Assembly (NCBI GenBank): GCA_947449125.1
Contig: CANFQR010000049.1
Span: 1 to 8,159, forward strand
Length of the DNA stretch: 8,159 nucleotides
Direction of reading: 5' to 3'
DNA from: Bacteroidota bacterium
GTDB taxonomy: Bacteria > Bacteroidota > Bacteroidia > B-17B0 > Aurantibacillaceae
The stretch's first letter is position 1. Every line of letters starts with the position of its first letter. Positions 1 to 6,434 of the stretch are shown one piece after another. Both the position numbers and the translations under genes were made by a program. The notes below the pieces were generated by a model. That model worked only from the letters and a program-made list of their open reading frames with translations, did not search any database and was not told where the DNA came from.

Positions 1-1506
1 CGATCTTACTTTAGCACCACGAGCACGCATAGCGGTAAACGCCTCGTGACCGGGAGTGTCTAAAAACGTCATACTTCTGCCATCGCCCATTTTAACGTTG
101 TATGCTCCAATGTGCTGTGTAATACCACCAGCTTCGCCAGCCATTACATTAGCTTTTCTGATAAAATCTAGTAATGAGGTTTTACCATGGTCAACGTGTC
201 CCATTACAGTTACTATCGGTGGACGAGGAATTAAATCTTCTGGAGAGTCTTTCTCTTCTTCATTTATTGATTCAATATCTTCAGCACTTGCAAACTCTAC
301 TTTATAACCAAATTCTTCGGCAACTATTGAAATTGTTTCAGCATCTAATCGTTGGTTAATAGAAACAAACAAGCCCAATGACATACAAGTTGAAATAATT
401 TTTGTTACTTGAACATCCATCATTTGCGCCAATTGATTGGCGCTTACAAACTCGGCTACTTTTAATATTTTTCTATCTGCTTCGTCAAAAACAGCTTTTT
501 CAGCCATTTTTTCACGAACATCATCACGTTTTTCTCTGCGGTATTTTGAAGTTTTTGATTTTGTGCCTTTTGCACTTAATCTAGCTAGAGTTTCTTTTAT
601 TTGAGACTGAATTTCTTCTTCTGTAAGCTCGTGACGTGGTTTACCAGGAGCGCTAGCAGGTTTTTTGGCTCTTGGATCGCCATATTTTTCCTTTGCTTTT
701 TCTCGAGCAATAGCAGATTGCTCTTTACCAACTTTTTTTATTTCCTCTTGTGAAAGCCCGCCTTTACGAATACGTTTTCTTTTTTTCTTTTCGGCGTTTA
801 AATCACTGATAGATTTTTTTGGTGTTTCTTTAACTACAGGTAATTCTATACTTCGAAGAATTTTAGGCCCTTCTAGTTTTTCATATTTTGTTTCTAAAAA
901 TTCTTCTTTGGGTTCTTCCTTTACTGGAGTAGGCTCAATAGAAACTGGCACATTTGTTATTGCTGGAGGAGGTACCGGAACTTCAGATTTAATTTCTTTG
1001 GTTTTGGCAAGTTCTTTTTTAGATTTCTTTTCAGGCTTTGTTTTAAGATTCATTGAATCTAAATCAAGTTTGCCTAAAACTTTTGGGCCTTCGCTGTTTG
1101 AAACAATGTTTTCAGTCTTTTCCTGTTCCGCAATTTTTTCAGGTTCGTTGGCAATGTCAGTTTTTTCCGGAGTTTCAGTTTTTGTTTTCAAGGTGAGATC
1201 TTTAATAATAACCTCGTCTGATTCCTCGTCTTCGTTTTGTTTCTTAAGATTTACATCAGATAAAACAATGGTTTCGCGCTTTAGTTTAGTGATGTTTTGC
1301 GAAACGCTTTCGGCTTCTTCTCTAGCAGATTTATCACTAGAGAATTCTTTCAGCAAAAGGCTGTATTCCGCATCTCCTATTTTAGCATTAGGATTACTGT
1401 CTATTGGCTTACCTTTTGAAGCAAGAAATTCAACTATCTTACCTAAAGATAAATTGAACTCTTTTGCCACTTTGCTTAATCGAAGTATTTTAGTTCCTTC
1501 TGACAT
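1..1506 (-). CDS. infB: Translation initiation factor IF-2, N-terminal part (runs off left edge)
   Basis: IF2 is the GTPase that places initiator fMet-tRNA on the 30S subunit and promotes subunit joining in the cytoplasm. The 502 codons seen start at an ATG ([18 protein letters not shown]). Residues 1 to about 55 look like a first IF2_N helical module. Residues about 60-340 are a charged Lys/Glu/Pro linker with a repeated EGPK(V/I)L motif at 139 and 212. Residues about 346-402 are a second IF2_N module. The GTPase domain follows: G1 GHVDHGKT at 436-443, a G2 region with [10 protein letters not shown], and G3 DTPGHE at 483-488. The remaining G domain and domains II-IV lie outside the window, so about half the protein is missing. 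It is the last visible gene of rimP-nusA-infB, 79 bases after nusA. The last two codons read Arg-Ser where the family has Thr-Asp. Identity is certain. Confidence 0.97.
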   Translation of the reverse strand, partial: MSEGTKILRLSKVAKEFNLSLGKIVEFLASKGKPIDSNPNAKIGDAEYSLLLKEFSSDKSAREEAESVSQNITKLKRETIVLSDVNLKKQNEDEESDEVIIKDLTLKTKTETPEKTDIANEPEKIAEQEKTENIVSNSEGPKVLGKLDLDSMNLKTKPEKKSKKELAKTKEIKSEVPVPPPAITNVPVSIEPTPVKEEPKEEFLETKYEKLEGPKILRSIELPVVKETPKKSISDLNAEKKKRKRIRKGGLSQEEIKKVGKEQSAIAREKAKEKYGDPRAKKPASAPGKPRHELTEEEIQSQIKETLARLSAKGTKSKTSKYRREKRDDVREKMAEKAVFDEADRKILKVAEFVSANQLAQMMDVQVTKIISTCMSLGLFVSINQRLDAETISIVAEEFGYKVEFASAEDIESINEEEKDSPEDLIPRPPIVTVMGHVDHGKTSLLDFIRKANVMAGEAGGITQHIGAYNVKMGDGRSMTFLDTPGHEAFTAMRARGAKVRS

Positions 1507-1542
1507 ATTTTAATTTAAACTATTTATTAATTTAATTTTTTA

Positions 1543-1566
1543 GCGAAATACGGTTTTCGCAAAACC
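1543..1566 (-). promoter_or_regulatory. Overlapping alternative hairpins between nusA and infB
   Basis: The 79-base nusA-infB gap holds two short perfect inverted repeats that share bases. In plus-strand letters, GCGAAA at 1543-1548 pairs with TTTCGC at 1555-1560, and GGTTTT at 1552-1557 pairs with AAAACC at 1561-1566 around a CGC loop. Both cannot form at once, because bases 1555-1560 are used by both. In the infB mRNA direction the hairpins are followed by A-rich sequence, so this is not an intrinsic terminator for the operon. A role in mRNA processing or infB translation is only inference; 6-bp stems in AT-rich DNA can arise by chance. Confidence 0.35.
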
Positions 1567-1585
1567 ATTAGCTTTTTATTTTTAA

Positions 1586-2845
1586 TTAGTCTTCAAATTC
1601 AGAAGCTAAAATTTCTCTAACGTTTCCTATTGTTTCTTCAGATAACCCTGTTCGGCGAATTAACTCTTCATCGCTTAACTCTAAAACAGCTTTAGCTGTA
1701 TCGCAACCAATTGATTTTAATTGTTCGATAACATCATTTTCAATTTCATCAGAAAACTCTTCCAAATCAACATCTTCAGTTTCAACATCAACATCAGTAT
1801 CACGAAACACATCAATTTCATAACCGGTTAATTTTCCTGCTAATTTAATATTGTAACCACCTTTACCAATAGCTAAACTAATTTGATCAGGCTTTAAGAA
1901 AACTTCAGCGCGTTTAGTTTCTTCATCAATTTTTATTGAAGTTATTTTTGCTGGGCTTAATGTTCTTTGAATTAGTAATGTAGAATTATTTGTAAAATTA
2001 ATAACATCAATGTTTTCATTTTTTAATTCGCGAACAATTCCATGTATACGCGAACCTTTCATACCAACACATGCGCCAACAGGATCTATTCTATCGTCAT
2101 AAGATTCTACGGCAACTTTTGCACGCTCACCTGGTTCGCGAACTATTTTCTTAATTGTAATTAATCCATCAAATATTTCAGGAACTTCGTTTTCAAATAA
2201 ACGTTCTAAAAACACAGGAGATGTTCTTGAAACTACAATTGAAGGTGTTCCATTTTTCATTTCAACTTTAGAAACAACCGCTTTTACAGTGTCGCCTTTT
2301 TTAAAGAAATCAGATGGAATTTGTTCAGTTTTAGGCAACAATAACTCGTTACCTTCATCATCCATTAGCATAATTTCTTTTTTCCATACCTGATAAACTT
2401 CTGCTGTTATAATGTCTCCAACTTTTTCTTTATACTTATTAAAAATTTCGCTTTTTTCTAGTTCAAGAATTTTTTGAACTAAGTTTTGGCGAACAGATAA
2501 TACAGCACGACGACCAAAGTCTTCAAGTTTAACTTTTTCAGACAAGTCTTCGCCAATTTCAAAATCAGGCTCTATTTTTTGAGCTTCAGAAAAACTAATG
2601 TGCTTGTTTTCGTCGTAGTCAAAAGAATCTTCTGCAAATTCATCGTCCACAATTCTGCGATTTTTATAAATTTCAACGTCGCCTTTATCGGGATTAACAA
2701 TAATGTCAAAATTTTTATCACTGCCATACTTTTTGATGAGCATGCTTCTAAAAACATCTTCGATGATGCTCATTAATGTGGCACGATCTATGTTTTTATT
2801 GTCTTTAAATTCTGAAAACGATTCAATTAGGTTAACGCTTTCCAT
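1586..2845 (-). CDS. nusA: Transcription termination/antitermination factor NusA
   Basis: NusA binds RNA polymerase and nascent RNA and modulates pausing, intrinsic termination and rRNA antitermination. The 419-residue product begins at an ATG (MESVNLIESFSEFKDNKNID). Visible in order: the N-terminal polymerase-binding domain (about 1-130); an S1 domain (about 140-206, GDIITAEVYQVWKKEIMLMD); KH1 (about 230-300) with the DPVGACVGMKGSRI signature near 254-267; KH2 (about 300-350) with IGKGGYNIKLAGKLTG at 326-341; then a very acidic linker (about 349-375) and a C-terminal helix-hairpin-helix-like segment (about 376-417, LSDEELIRRTGLSEE). It is shorter than the 495-residue E. coli protein, which has two acidic-repeat domains; a single C-terminal module fits the length here. 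It starts 13 bases after rimP and clearly shares its transcript. In E. coli NusA controls its own operon, relevant to the leader hairpin at 3324-3359. Confidence 0.97.
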   Translation of the reverse strand: MESVNLIESFSEFKDNKNIDRATLMSIIEDVFRSMLIKKYGSDKNFDIIVNPDKGDVEIYKNRRIVDDEFAEDSFDYDENKHISFSEAQKIEPDFEIGEDLSEKVKLEDFGRRAVLSVRQNLVQKILELEKSEIFNKYKEKVGDIITAEVYQVWKKEIMLMDDEGNELLLPKTEQIPSDFFKKGDTVKAVVSKVEMKNGTPSIVVSRTSPVFLERLFENEVPEIFDGLITIKKIVREPGERAKVAVESYDDRIDPVGACVGMKGSRIHGIVRELKNENIDVINFTNNSTLLIQRTLSPAKITSIKIDEETKRAEVFLKPDQISLAIGKGGYNIKLAGKLTGYEIDVFRDTDVDVETEDVDLEEFSDEIENDVIEQLKSIGCDTAKAVLELSDEELIRRTGLSEETIGNVREILASEFED

Positions 2846-2858
2846 AGCTTTTCTTTTT

Positions 2859-3323
2859 TTAAAATTTAAGTTTAACTTTTGATTCTTTTATTTGCTTGTA
2901 ATTTATTTTTTGTTGTTTAGTAACTGTAATTTTTCCTTTTCCAATGGGTTTATTTTCTCTAAAACTGTTTTCTAATACAATTTCATTGCCATCAAAATCA
3001 ACTAAAGTCCCTTCCATTTTTGTACCATCTTCTAGTTTAATTTCAAAATCACGACCAATATGCTTTTTATATTGACGCGGCATAATTAGTGGAGTAGAGG
3101 CTCCATGAGAGCTGACATCTATTGAAAAATCAAGGCTTTTTTCATTTAATGTTTTTTCAAGATGTCTGCTTACGGCAACACAATCACTTATTTTAACACC
3201 TTCATCGCCGTCTAAAAAAATATTAATATGATTATCAGAACCTATCTTTAATCCAGTTAAGAAAACAGGACCATCAGAAAGGTATTCAGTAATAATAGTT
3301 GTTATGTAATCTTTAGTAATCAA
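2859..3323 (-). CDS. rimP: Ribosome maturation factor RimP (TTG start)
   Basis: RimP assists late 30S subunit assembly. The 154-residue product has the usual two-domain form: an N-terminal alpha/beta domain (about 1-85, with INIFLDGDEGVKISDCVAVS and IDVSSHG) and a C-terminal Sm-like beta barrel (about 90-154), joined around PRQYKKHIGR (82-91). The family's SSPGLDxPL-type signature reads SSHGASTPL here (71-79), losing the usual Pro. The start is TTG at 3323-3321: an in-frame TAA lies two codons upstream (TAA AAA TTG), and the first in-frame ATG is at residue 81, far too late. No Shine-Dalgarno sequence is visible; the 16 bases before the start are the U/A tract behind a hairpin. As the first gene of rimP-nusA-infB, it inherits any control acting on that leader. 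Context and domain pattern make the call secure. Confidence 0.94.
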   Translation of the reverse strand: MITKDYITTIITEYLSDGPVFLTGLKIGSDNHINIFLDGDEGVKISDCVAVSRHLEKTLNEKSLDFSIDVSSHGASTPLIMPRQYKKHIGRDFEIKLEDGTKMEGTLVDFDGNEIVLENSFRENKPIGKGKITVTKQQKINYKQIKESKVKLKF

Positions 3324-3359
3324 TTTTTAAATAATAAAAGAGGGGACTTATGTCCCCTC
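3324..3359 (-). terminator. Intrinsic-terminator-shaped hairpin in the rimP leader (candidate attenuator)
   Basis: A perfect 8-bp inverted repeat, GAGGGGAC (3340-3347) and GTCCCCTC (3352-3359), closes a four-base loop. Read on the minus strand, the stem is followed at once by TTTTATTATTT and then AAAAA and the rimP TTG. A GC-rich stem plus immediate U-rich tract is the form of a Rho-independent terminator pointing into rimP. No minus-strand gene lies upstream that it could end, so it sits in the operon's own 5' leader. On the plus strand the T-tract is displaced (ATAATCTTAACTTTTT), so that direction is weaker. Known family context: E. coli has terminators ahead of rimP-nusA-infB, and NusA autoregulates there. 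Attenuation here is inference. Confidence 0.65.
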
Positions 3360-3383
3360 ATAATCTTAACTTTTTATCGAGAA

Positions 3384-3419
3384 CAAATGTAGACAATTTA
3401 TTTTAAATTAAAAAACAAA
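3384..3419 (-). promoter_or_regulatory. Candidate promoter for rimP-nusA-infB
   Basis: On the minus strand, TACATTTG (3391-3384) matches the Bacteroidota -7 consensus TAnnTTTG exactly. A TTTG (3419-3416) lies 24 bases upstream, slightly farther than the usual spacing of roughly 17-23. Transcription would start near 3377, giving a leader of only about 54 bases that is nearly filled by the hairpin at 3324-3359. The -7 match is good; the -33 match is marginal because of spacing. Confidence 0.5.
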
Positions 3420-3648
3420 AAATGTAAAAGTGGCACCTTGTCTATGCGAAGTTTTTGGTCTTTATCAATGATACGAAATATTATGTTATTTTAAGGTTTG
3501 GCTTCAAATCCATTTGTCAATAACTTTCTTATATTATAATACCGTACCATGATTATTTATAAATCATTTAATTTTAGGTAGTTAAGTCACTTTTTTAACA
3601 AAACACCGTATAAATTTAAAAAAATCAAACTTATTTTTAAGTTTAAAT
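3392..3648. other. Divergent intergenic region without a recognised gene
   Basis: This AT-rich stretch lies between the two candidate divergent promoters; the whole gene-free gap is 3324-3702. No open frame with coding character and no tRNA cloverleaf is visible. The TTCAAAT near 3511 resembles a T-loop but its flanks do not form a T-stem. A weak 6-bp inverted repeat, ATGATT/AATCAT, sits at 3549-3567. The stronger repeat at 3627-3644 is listed separately. I cannot assign a function to the rest. Confidence 0.6.
3627..3644. promoter_or_regulatory. Operator-like inverted repeat upstream of acpP promoter
   Basis: AAACTTA (3627-3633) and TAAGTTT (3638-3644) form a perfect 7-bp inverted repeat with a TTTT spacer, ending five bases before the candidate -33 TTTG of acpP. 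An 18-bp symmetric site here fits a dimeric regulator of fatty acid genes, but it matches no operator I can name. The left arm, read on the minus strand with the preceding base, also gives TAAGTTTG, a -7-like string, but I see no matching -33 element. Low-complexity A/T content leaves chance as a real alternative. Confidence 0.35.
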
Positions 3649-3678
3649 TTTGTTTTAACTATGATATATTTATTTTTG
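3649..3678 (+). promoter_or_regulatory. Candidate promoter for the acpP-fabF-rnc operon
   Basis: TTTG (3649-3652), an 18-base spacer and TATTTTTG (3671-3678) match the Bacteroidota housekeeping promoter pattern TTTG / TAnnTTTG with good spacing. Transcription would start near 3684, leaving a leader of about 20 bases before the acpP ATG at 3703. Because the -7 element overlaps the ATG-initiated extension that begins at 3661, it also argues for the downstream start. Confidence 0.65.
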
Positions 3679-3702
3679 TGTCAAAATTTAAAACGAATAA
3701 TA

Positions 3703-3942
3703 ATGTCAGACATTACAAACAAAGTAAAATCAATCATCGTTGATAAATTAGGCGTTGATGAAAAAGAAGTAACCCCAACAGCTAGTTTTACAAATGATTT
3801 AGGAGCAGACTCGTTAGATACTGTTGAATTAATCATGGAATTTGAAAAGGAATTTAACATTGCTATTCCTGATGAGCAAGCTGAGAAAATTGGCACAGTT
3901 GGTGATGCCATTGCTTACATTGAAGCAAACGCAAAAAACTAA
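3703..3942 (+). CDS. acpP: Acyl carrier protein
   Basis: Small acidic carrier that holds growing acyl chains on a 4'-phosphopantetheine arm during type II fatty acid synthesis. The 79-residue product is of normal length. The phosphopantetheine attachment motif is [15 protein letters not shown], with the modified Ser at residue 37 (DSL at 36-38). Helix I (about 2-16) and acidic helix II (37-50) are as expected. An in-frame ATG at 3661 would add 14 residues ([14 protein letters not shown]), hydrophobic and basic and unlike any ACP N-terminus, and it overlaps the promoter -7 element. The start [10 protein letters not shown] at 3703 is therefore preferred. First gene of the operon; fabF follows after 11 bases, a standard pairing of carrier and elongating enzyme. 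Confidence 0.97.
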   Translation: MSDITNKVKSIIVDKLGVDEKEVTPTASFTNDLGADSLDTVELIMEFEKEFNIAIPDEQAEKIGTVGDAIAYIEANAKN

Positions 3943-3953
3943 TTTTTAAATTT

Positions 3954-5207
3954 ATGCAATTAAAACGTGTAGTTGTTACAGGCCTTGGAGCTGTAACGCC
4001 TTTGGGTAATAATGTTAACGATTATTGGAACAACTTAATTAATGGCGTTAGTGGCGCAGCTGCAATTACACGTTTTGATGCATCAAAATTTAAAACAAGG
4101 TTTGCTTGTGAAGTAAAAGGATTCAATATTGAAGATTACTTTGATAAAAAGGAAGCTCGAAAATTAGACACTTACTCATGGTATGGAATCGCAGCCAGTG
4201 TTCAGGCTGTTGCAGATAGTGGAATAGATGCTGAAGGAATTGATAAAAATGAAATAGGTGTTATTTGGGGTAGTGGAATTGGGGGTTTAGATACTTTTCA
4301 AAACGAAACATTTGCATTTGCTAAAGGCGACGGCACGCCTAGGTTCAATCCATTCTTTATTCCTAAAATGATTGCTGATATTTGTAGCGGTCATATTTCA
4401 ATACGATTTGGATTTAGAGGTCCTAATTTTACAACTGTTTCAGCTTGCGCGTCATCTACAAACGCATTAATTGATGCTTTTAATTATATTAGATTAGGAA
4501 AAGCAAATGCAATTATTACAGGTGGTAGCGAGGCCGCAATAAACGAAAGTGGCATTGGAGGTTTTAACGCTTGCCAAGCTATGAGTACAAGAAATGATGA
4601 GCCCGAAAAAGCTTCACGTCCATATGATAAAGATAGGGATGGTTTTGTATTAGGGGAAGGTGGCGCCGCTATTGTTTTAGAAGAGTTAGAGCATGCATTA
4701 GCTCGTGGAGCAAAAATATATGCCGAAGTAATTGGCGGCGGAATGAGTGCGGACGCGCACCATATAACAGCACCACATCCCGAAGGTTTAGGGGCAACTT
4801 TAGTTATGAATCGTGCATTAAAAGATGCAGGCATTAACCCCAACGAAATAGATTATATTAATACTCACGGAACAAGCACCCCTCTGGGAGATACAGCTGA
4901 ATTAAAAGCTATAGTTAATGTTTTTGGTGAACACGCATATAATTTAAATATTAGCTCAACAAAAAGCATGACAGGTCATTTACTCGGCGCAGCAGGTGCT
5001 GTTGAAGGTATAGCAACTATTTTAGCAGTTAAAAACGATATAATACCGCCAACTATAAATCATTCAACTGCAGACCCGGAGATAGACCCGAAATTAAATC
5101 TTACATTTAATAAAATGCAGAAACGTACTGTAAATGCTGCTATTAGCAACACTTTCGGTTTCGGAGGTCACAACGCAGCTATTGTGATTAAAAAATTTAA
5201 CCCATAA
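3954..5207 (+). CDS. fabF: 3-oxoacyl-[acyl-carrier-protein] synthase II (KAS II)
   Basis: Condenses malonyl-ACP with acyl-ACP to extend the fatty acid chain by two carbons. The 417-residue product has the usual FabF length and covers the whole two-lobed thiolase fold. Catalytic residues are visible: nucleophile Cys165 in VSACASS, His305 in NTHGTSTPLGD, Lys337 in SSTKSMTGHLLGAAG, and His342 in the same motif. The glycine-rich C-terminal NTFGFGGHNAA (399-409) carries the gating Phe region. The N-terminal RVVVTGLGAVTPLGN is typical. The pair of catalytic His residues fits the KAS I/II class, and position next to acpP favours FabF over FabB. ATG start 11 bases after acpP; rnc begins four bases after its stop, so translation is probably coupled. 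Confidence 0.97.
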   Translation: MQLKRVVVTGLGAVTPLGNNVNDYWNNLINGVSGAAAITRFDASKFKTRFACEVKGFNIEDYFDKKEARKLDTYSWYGIAASVQAVADSGIDAEGIDKNEIGVIWGSGIGGLDTFQNETFAFAKGDGTPRFNPFFIPKMIADICSGHISIRFGFRGPNFTTVSACASSTNALIDAFNYIRLGKANAIITGGSEAAINESGIGGFNACQAMSTRNDEPEKASRPYDKDRDGFVLGEGGAAIVLEELEHALARGAKIYAEVIGGGMSADAHHITAPHPEGLGATLVMNRALKDAGINPNEIDYINTHGTSTPLGDTAELKAIVNVFGEHAYNLNISSTKSMTGHLLGAAGAVEGIATILAVKNDIIPPTINHSTADPEIDPKLNLTFNKMQKRTVNAAISNTFGFGGHNAAIVIKKFNP

Positions 5208-5211
5208 CATT

Positions 5212-5952
5212 TTGGCAATAAAAAAATTATTATCGCATTTTTATTTTAAAAAAACTAAAAGCGATAAGGATTTTAAAAATTGGATTAAAACTACCATTGG
5301 TTTTAGTCCTAAAAATTTATCATTATACCATCAGGCATTTTTGCACAGCAGTGCAGGTGAAAAAAAAAATCAAATTGCCATTTCTAACGAGAGACTTGAG
5401 TTTTTAGGTGATGCTGTGCTGGGCACAGTAATTGCAGAGTATATTTTTAAAATTTATCCTTATAAAGACGAAGGCTTTTTAACACAACTGCGTAGTAAAA
5501 TTGTTAATGGCCAAAATTTAAAAGAACTCTCTATAAAATTTGGTTTTAATAAACTATTAAAAACAAATTTAACAAAAGACGAAAAACTAAAATCAAGCGC
5601 CTACGGAGATGCTTTTGAAGCATTTATTGGTGCTGTTTATCTTGATTTAGGGTATGAAAAAACCAAAAACTTTATTAATTCAAAAATTATTAAATTTCAT
5701 ATTGATATTAACGAGTTAGTTAACACGGATTCTGACTACAAAAGCCAGCTACAGATTTATTGCCAAAAAAATAAATACAAACTGGAATACAAATTAATTA
5801 ATGAAGAAAAACAGGGGGCAAATAAATTATATAGTATTCAAGTTCTCATAAACGATAAATCTTATATAACATTTGAAAATTTTAGTAAGCGGGTTGCCGA
5901 ACAAAAAGCGGCTCAACTTACATTAGAAGAATTAAAAAAAGAAATTGGCTAA
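5212..5952 (+). CDS. rnc: Ribonuclease III (TTG start)
   Basis: Cleaves double-stranded RNA, processing rRNA precursors and structured mRNAs. The 246-residue product has an RNase III catalytic domain (about 22-165) and a C-terminal double-stranded-RNA-binding domain (about 174-243). The signature NERLEFLGDAVL is at 59-70, and the acidic catalytic residues expected by family alignment are present: Glu60, Glu63, Asp67, Asp133 and Glu136 (YGDAFEAFIGAVYLD). The dsRBD ends in KRVAEQKAAQLTLEEL, its usual helix. The start is TTG at 5212 (MAIKKLL), four bases after the fabF stop; no in-frame ATG lies before the catalytic signature, so a non-ATG start is needed. A basic N-terminal extension of about 20 residues precedes the domain. 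Its last 8 bases overlap the next gene. Confidence 0.96.
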   Translation: MAIKKLLSHFYFKKTKSDKDFKNWIKTTIGFSPKNLSLYHQAFLHSSAGEKKNQIAISNERLEFLGDAVLGTVIAEYIFKIYPYKDEGFLTQLRSKIVNGQNLKELSIKFGFNKLLKTNLTKDEKLKSSAYGDAFEAFIGAVYLDLGYEKTKNFINSKIIKFHIDINELVNTDSDYKSQLQIYCQKNKYKLEYKLINEEKQGANKLYSIQVLINDKSYITFENFSKRVAEQKAAQLTLEELKKEIG

Positions 5953-6430
5953 AATTATTTTAAATACTTCCGAAGATTATTTTGATTTTATGCTATTTGG
6001 CATTGTTTGCCAAGAAAACCAATATCATATTGTTAGCGCAATAAATCAATATTTAAAAATAAATTTATGCCTTACAGATTTTTTACCCTTTAATTTAAAG
6101 GATGGTAAGCTGTTTAATTTTTCATTATACAGTTTTCAAGAAGAGGATCTTGGTATTACATTTCAACTCATCCCAAACCACAGTAATTTCGAGGAACCAA
6201 ACATTAATGACATAAAATCTAATGATTTATTTGCAGAAGTTGATGTTGACGAAAGGGTTATACTAATTAAAGAATTGCCAAAAACAGACTATTTCCTCCT
6301 CGTAAAAGGCGAAGATATTTACAATTATCAAACAAAAATAATCGATAAACTAAAATTAATTCCCGAAATAATACAAGTGCAATTTATTGAAGCTAAAGAA
6401 TTAACCAGTAAACGCAATCTTATTTTTTAA
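5945..6430 (+). CDS. IPExxxVDY family protein (function unknown, TTG start)
   Basis: The 161-residue product is recognised mainly by position (directly behind rnc) and by the C-terminal motif that names the family. Here it reads IPE (139-141), IIQ, then VQF (145-147), so the VDY half has diverged. The protein is predicted soluble: no signal peptide or membrane segment is evident. It has alternating hydrophobic strands and helices (for example RVILIKELPKTDYFLLVKG at 104-122). The predicted start is TTG at 5945 (MAKIILNTSEDYFDF), overlapping the rnc stop by 8 bases. An in-frame ATG at residue 16 (MLFG) is the alternative but would remove part of the conserved-looking first strand. Overlap implies translational coupling to RNase III. 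No biochemical role is established for this family to my knowledge, and none is visible. Many relatives have pyk next; here pdxH follows. Confidence 0.85.
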   Translation: MAKIILNTSEDYFDFMLFGIVCQENQYHIVSAINQYLKINLCLTDFLPFNLKDGKLFNFSLYSFQEEDLGITFQLIPNHSNFEEPNINDIKSNDLFAEVDVDERVILIKELPKTDYFLLVKGEDIYNYQTKIIDKLKLIPEIIQVQFIEAKELTSKRNLIF

Positions 6431-6434
6431 CGAT

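Noticed and set aside
56..584. Three short plus-strand frames
   Set aside because: Antisense to the infB second IF2_N and GTPase regions, which show unmistakable motifs on the minus strand.
665..1513. 282-residue open frame on the plus strand
   Set aside because: It lies wholly antisense to infB's Lys/Glu-rich linker; the Ser/Phe-rich translation is the expected shadow of that composition and has no domain.
2572..2776. Short frames on both strands inside nusA
   Set aside because: They overlap the N-terminal NusA domain in other frames and have no recognisable features.
3494..3520. tRNA-like T-loop string GGCTTCAAATCC, of interest because E. coli has metY upstream of rimP
   Set aside because: Flanking bases do not pair into a T-stem and no acceptor, D or anticodon arm can be drawn on either strand.
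3549..3567. ATGATT/AATCAT inverted repeat
   Set aside because: Only six A/T-rich pairs with a 7-base loop in a very AT-rich region; within chance expectation.
3681..3911. Minus-strand 76-residue frame
   Set aside because: Antisense to acpP, whose frame carries the DSL phosphopantetheine motif.
4484..4843. Minus-strand 119-residue frame
   Set aside because: Antisense to the middle of fabF, whose catalytic residues are intact on the plus strand.
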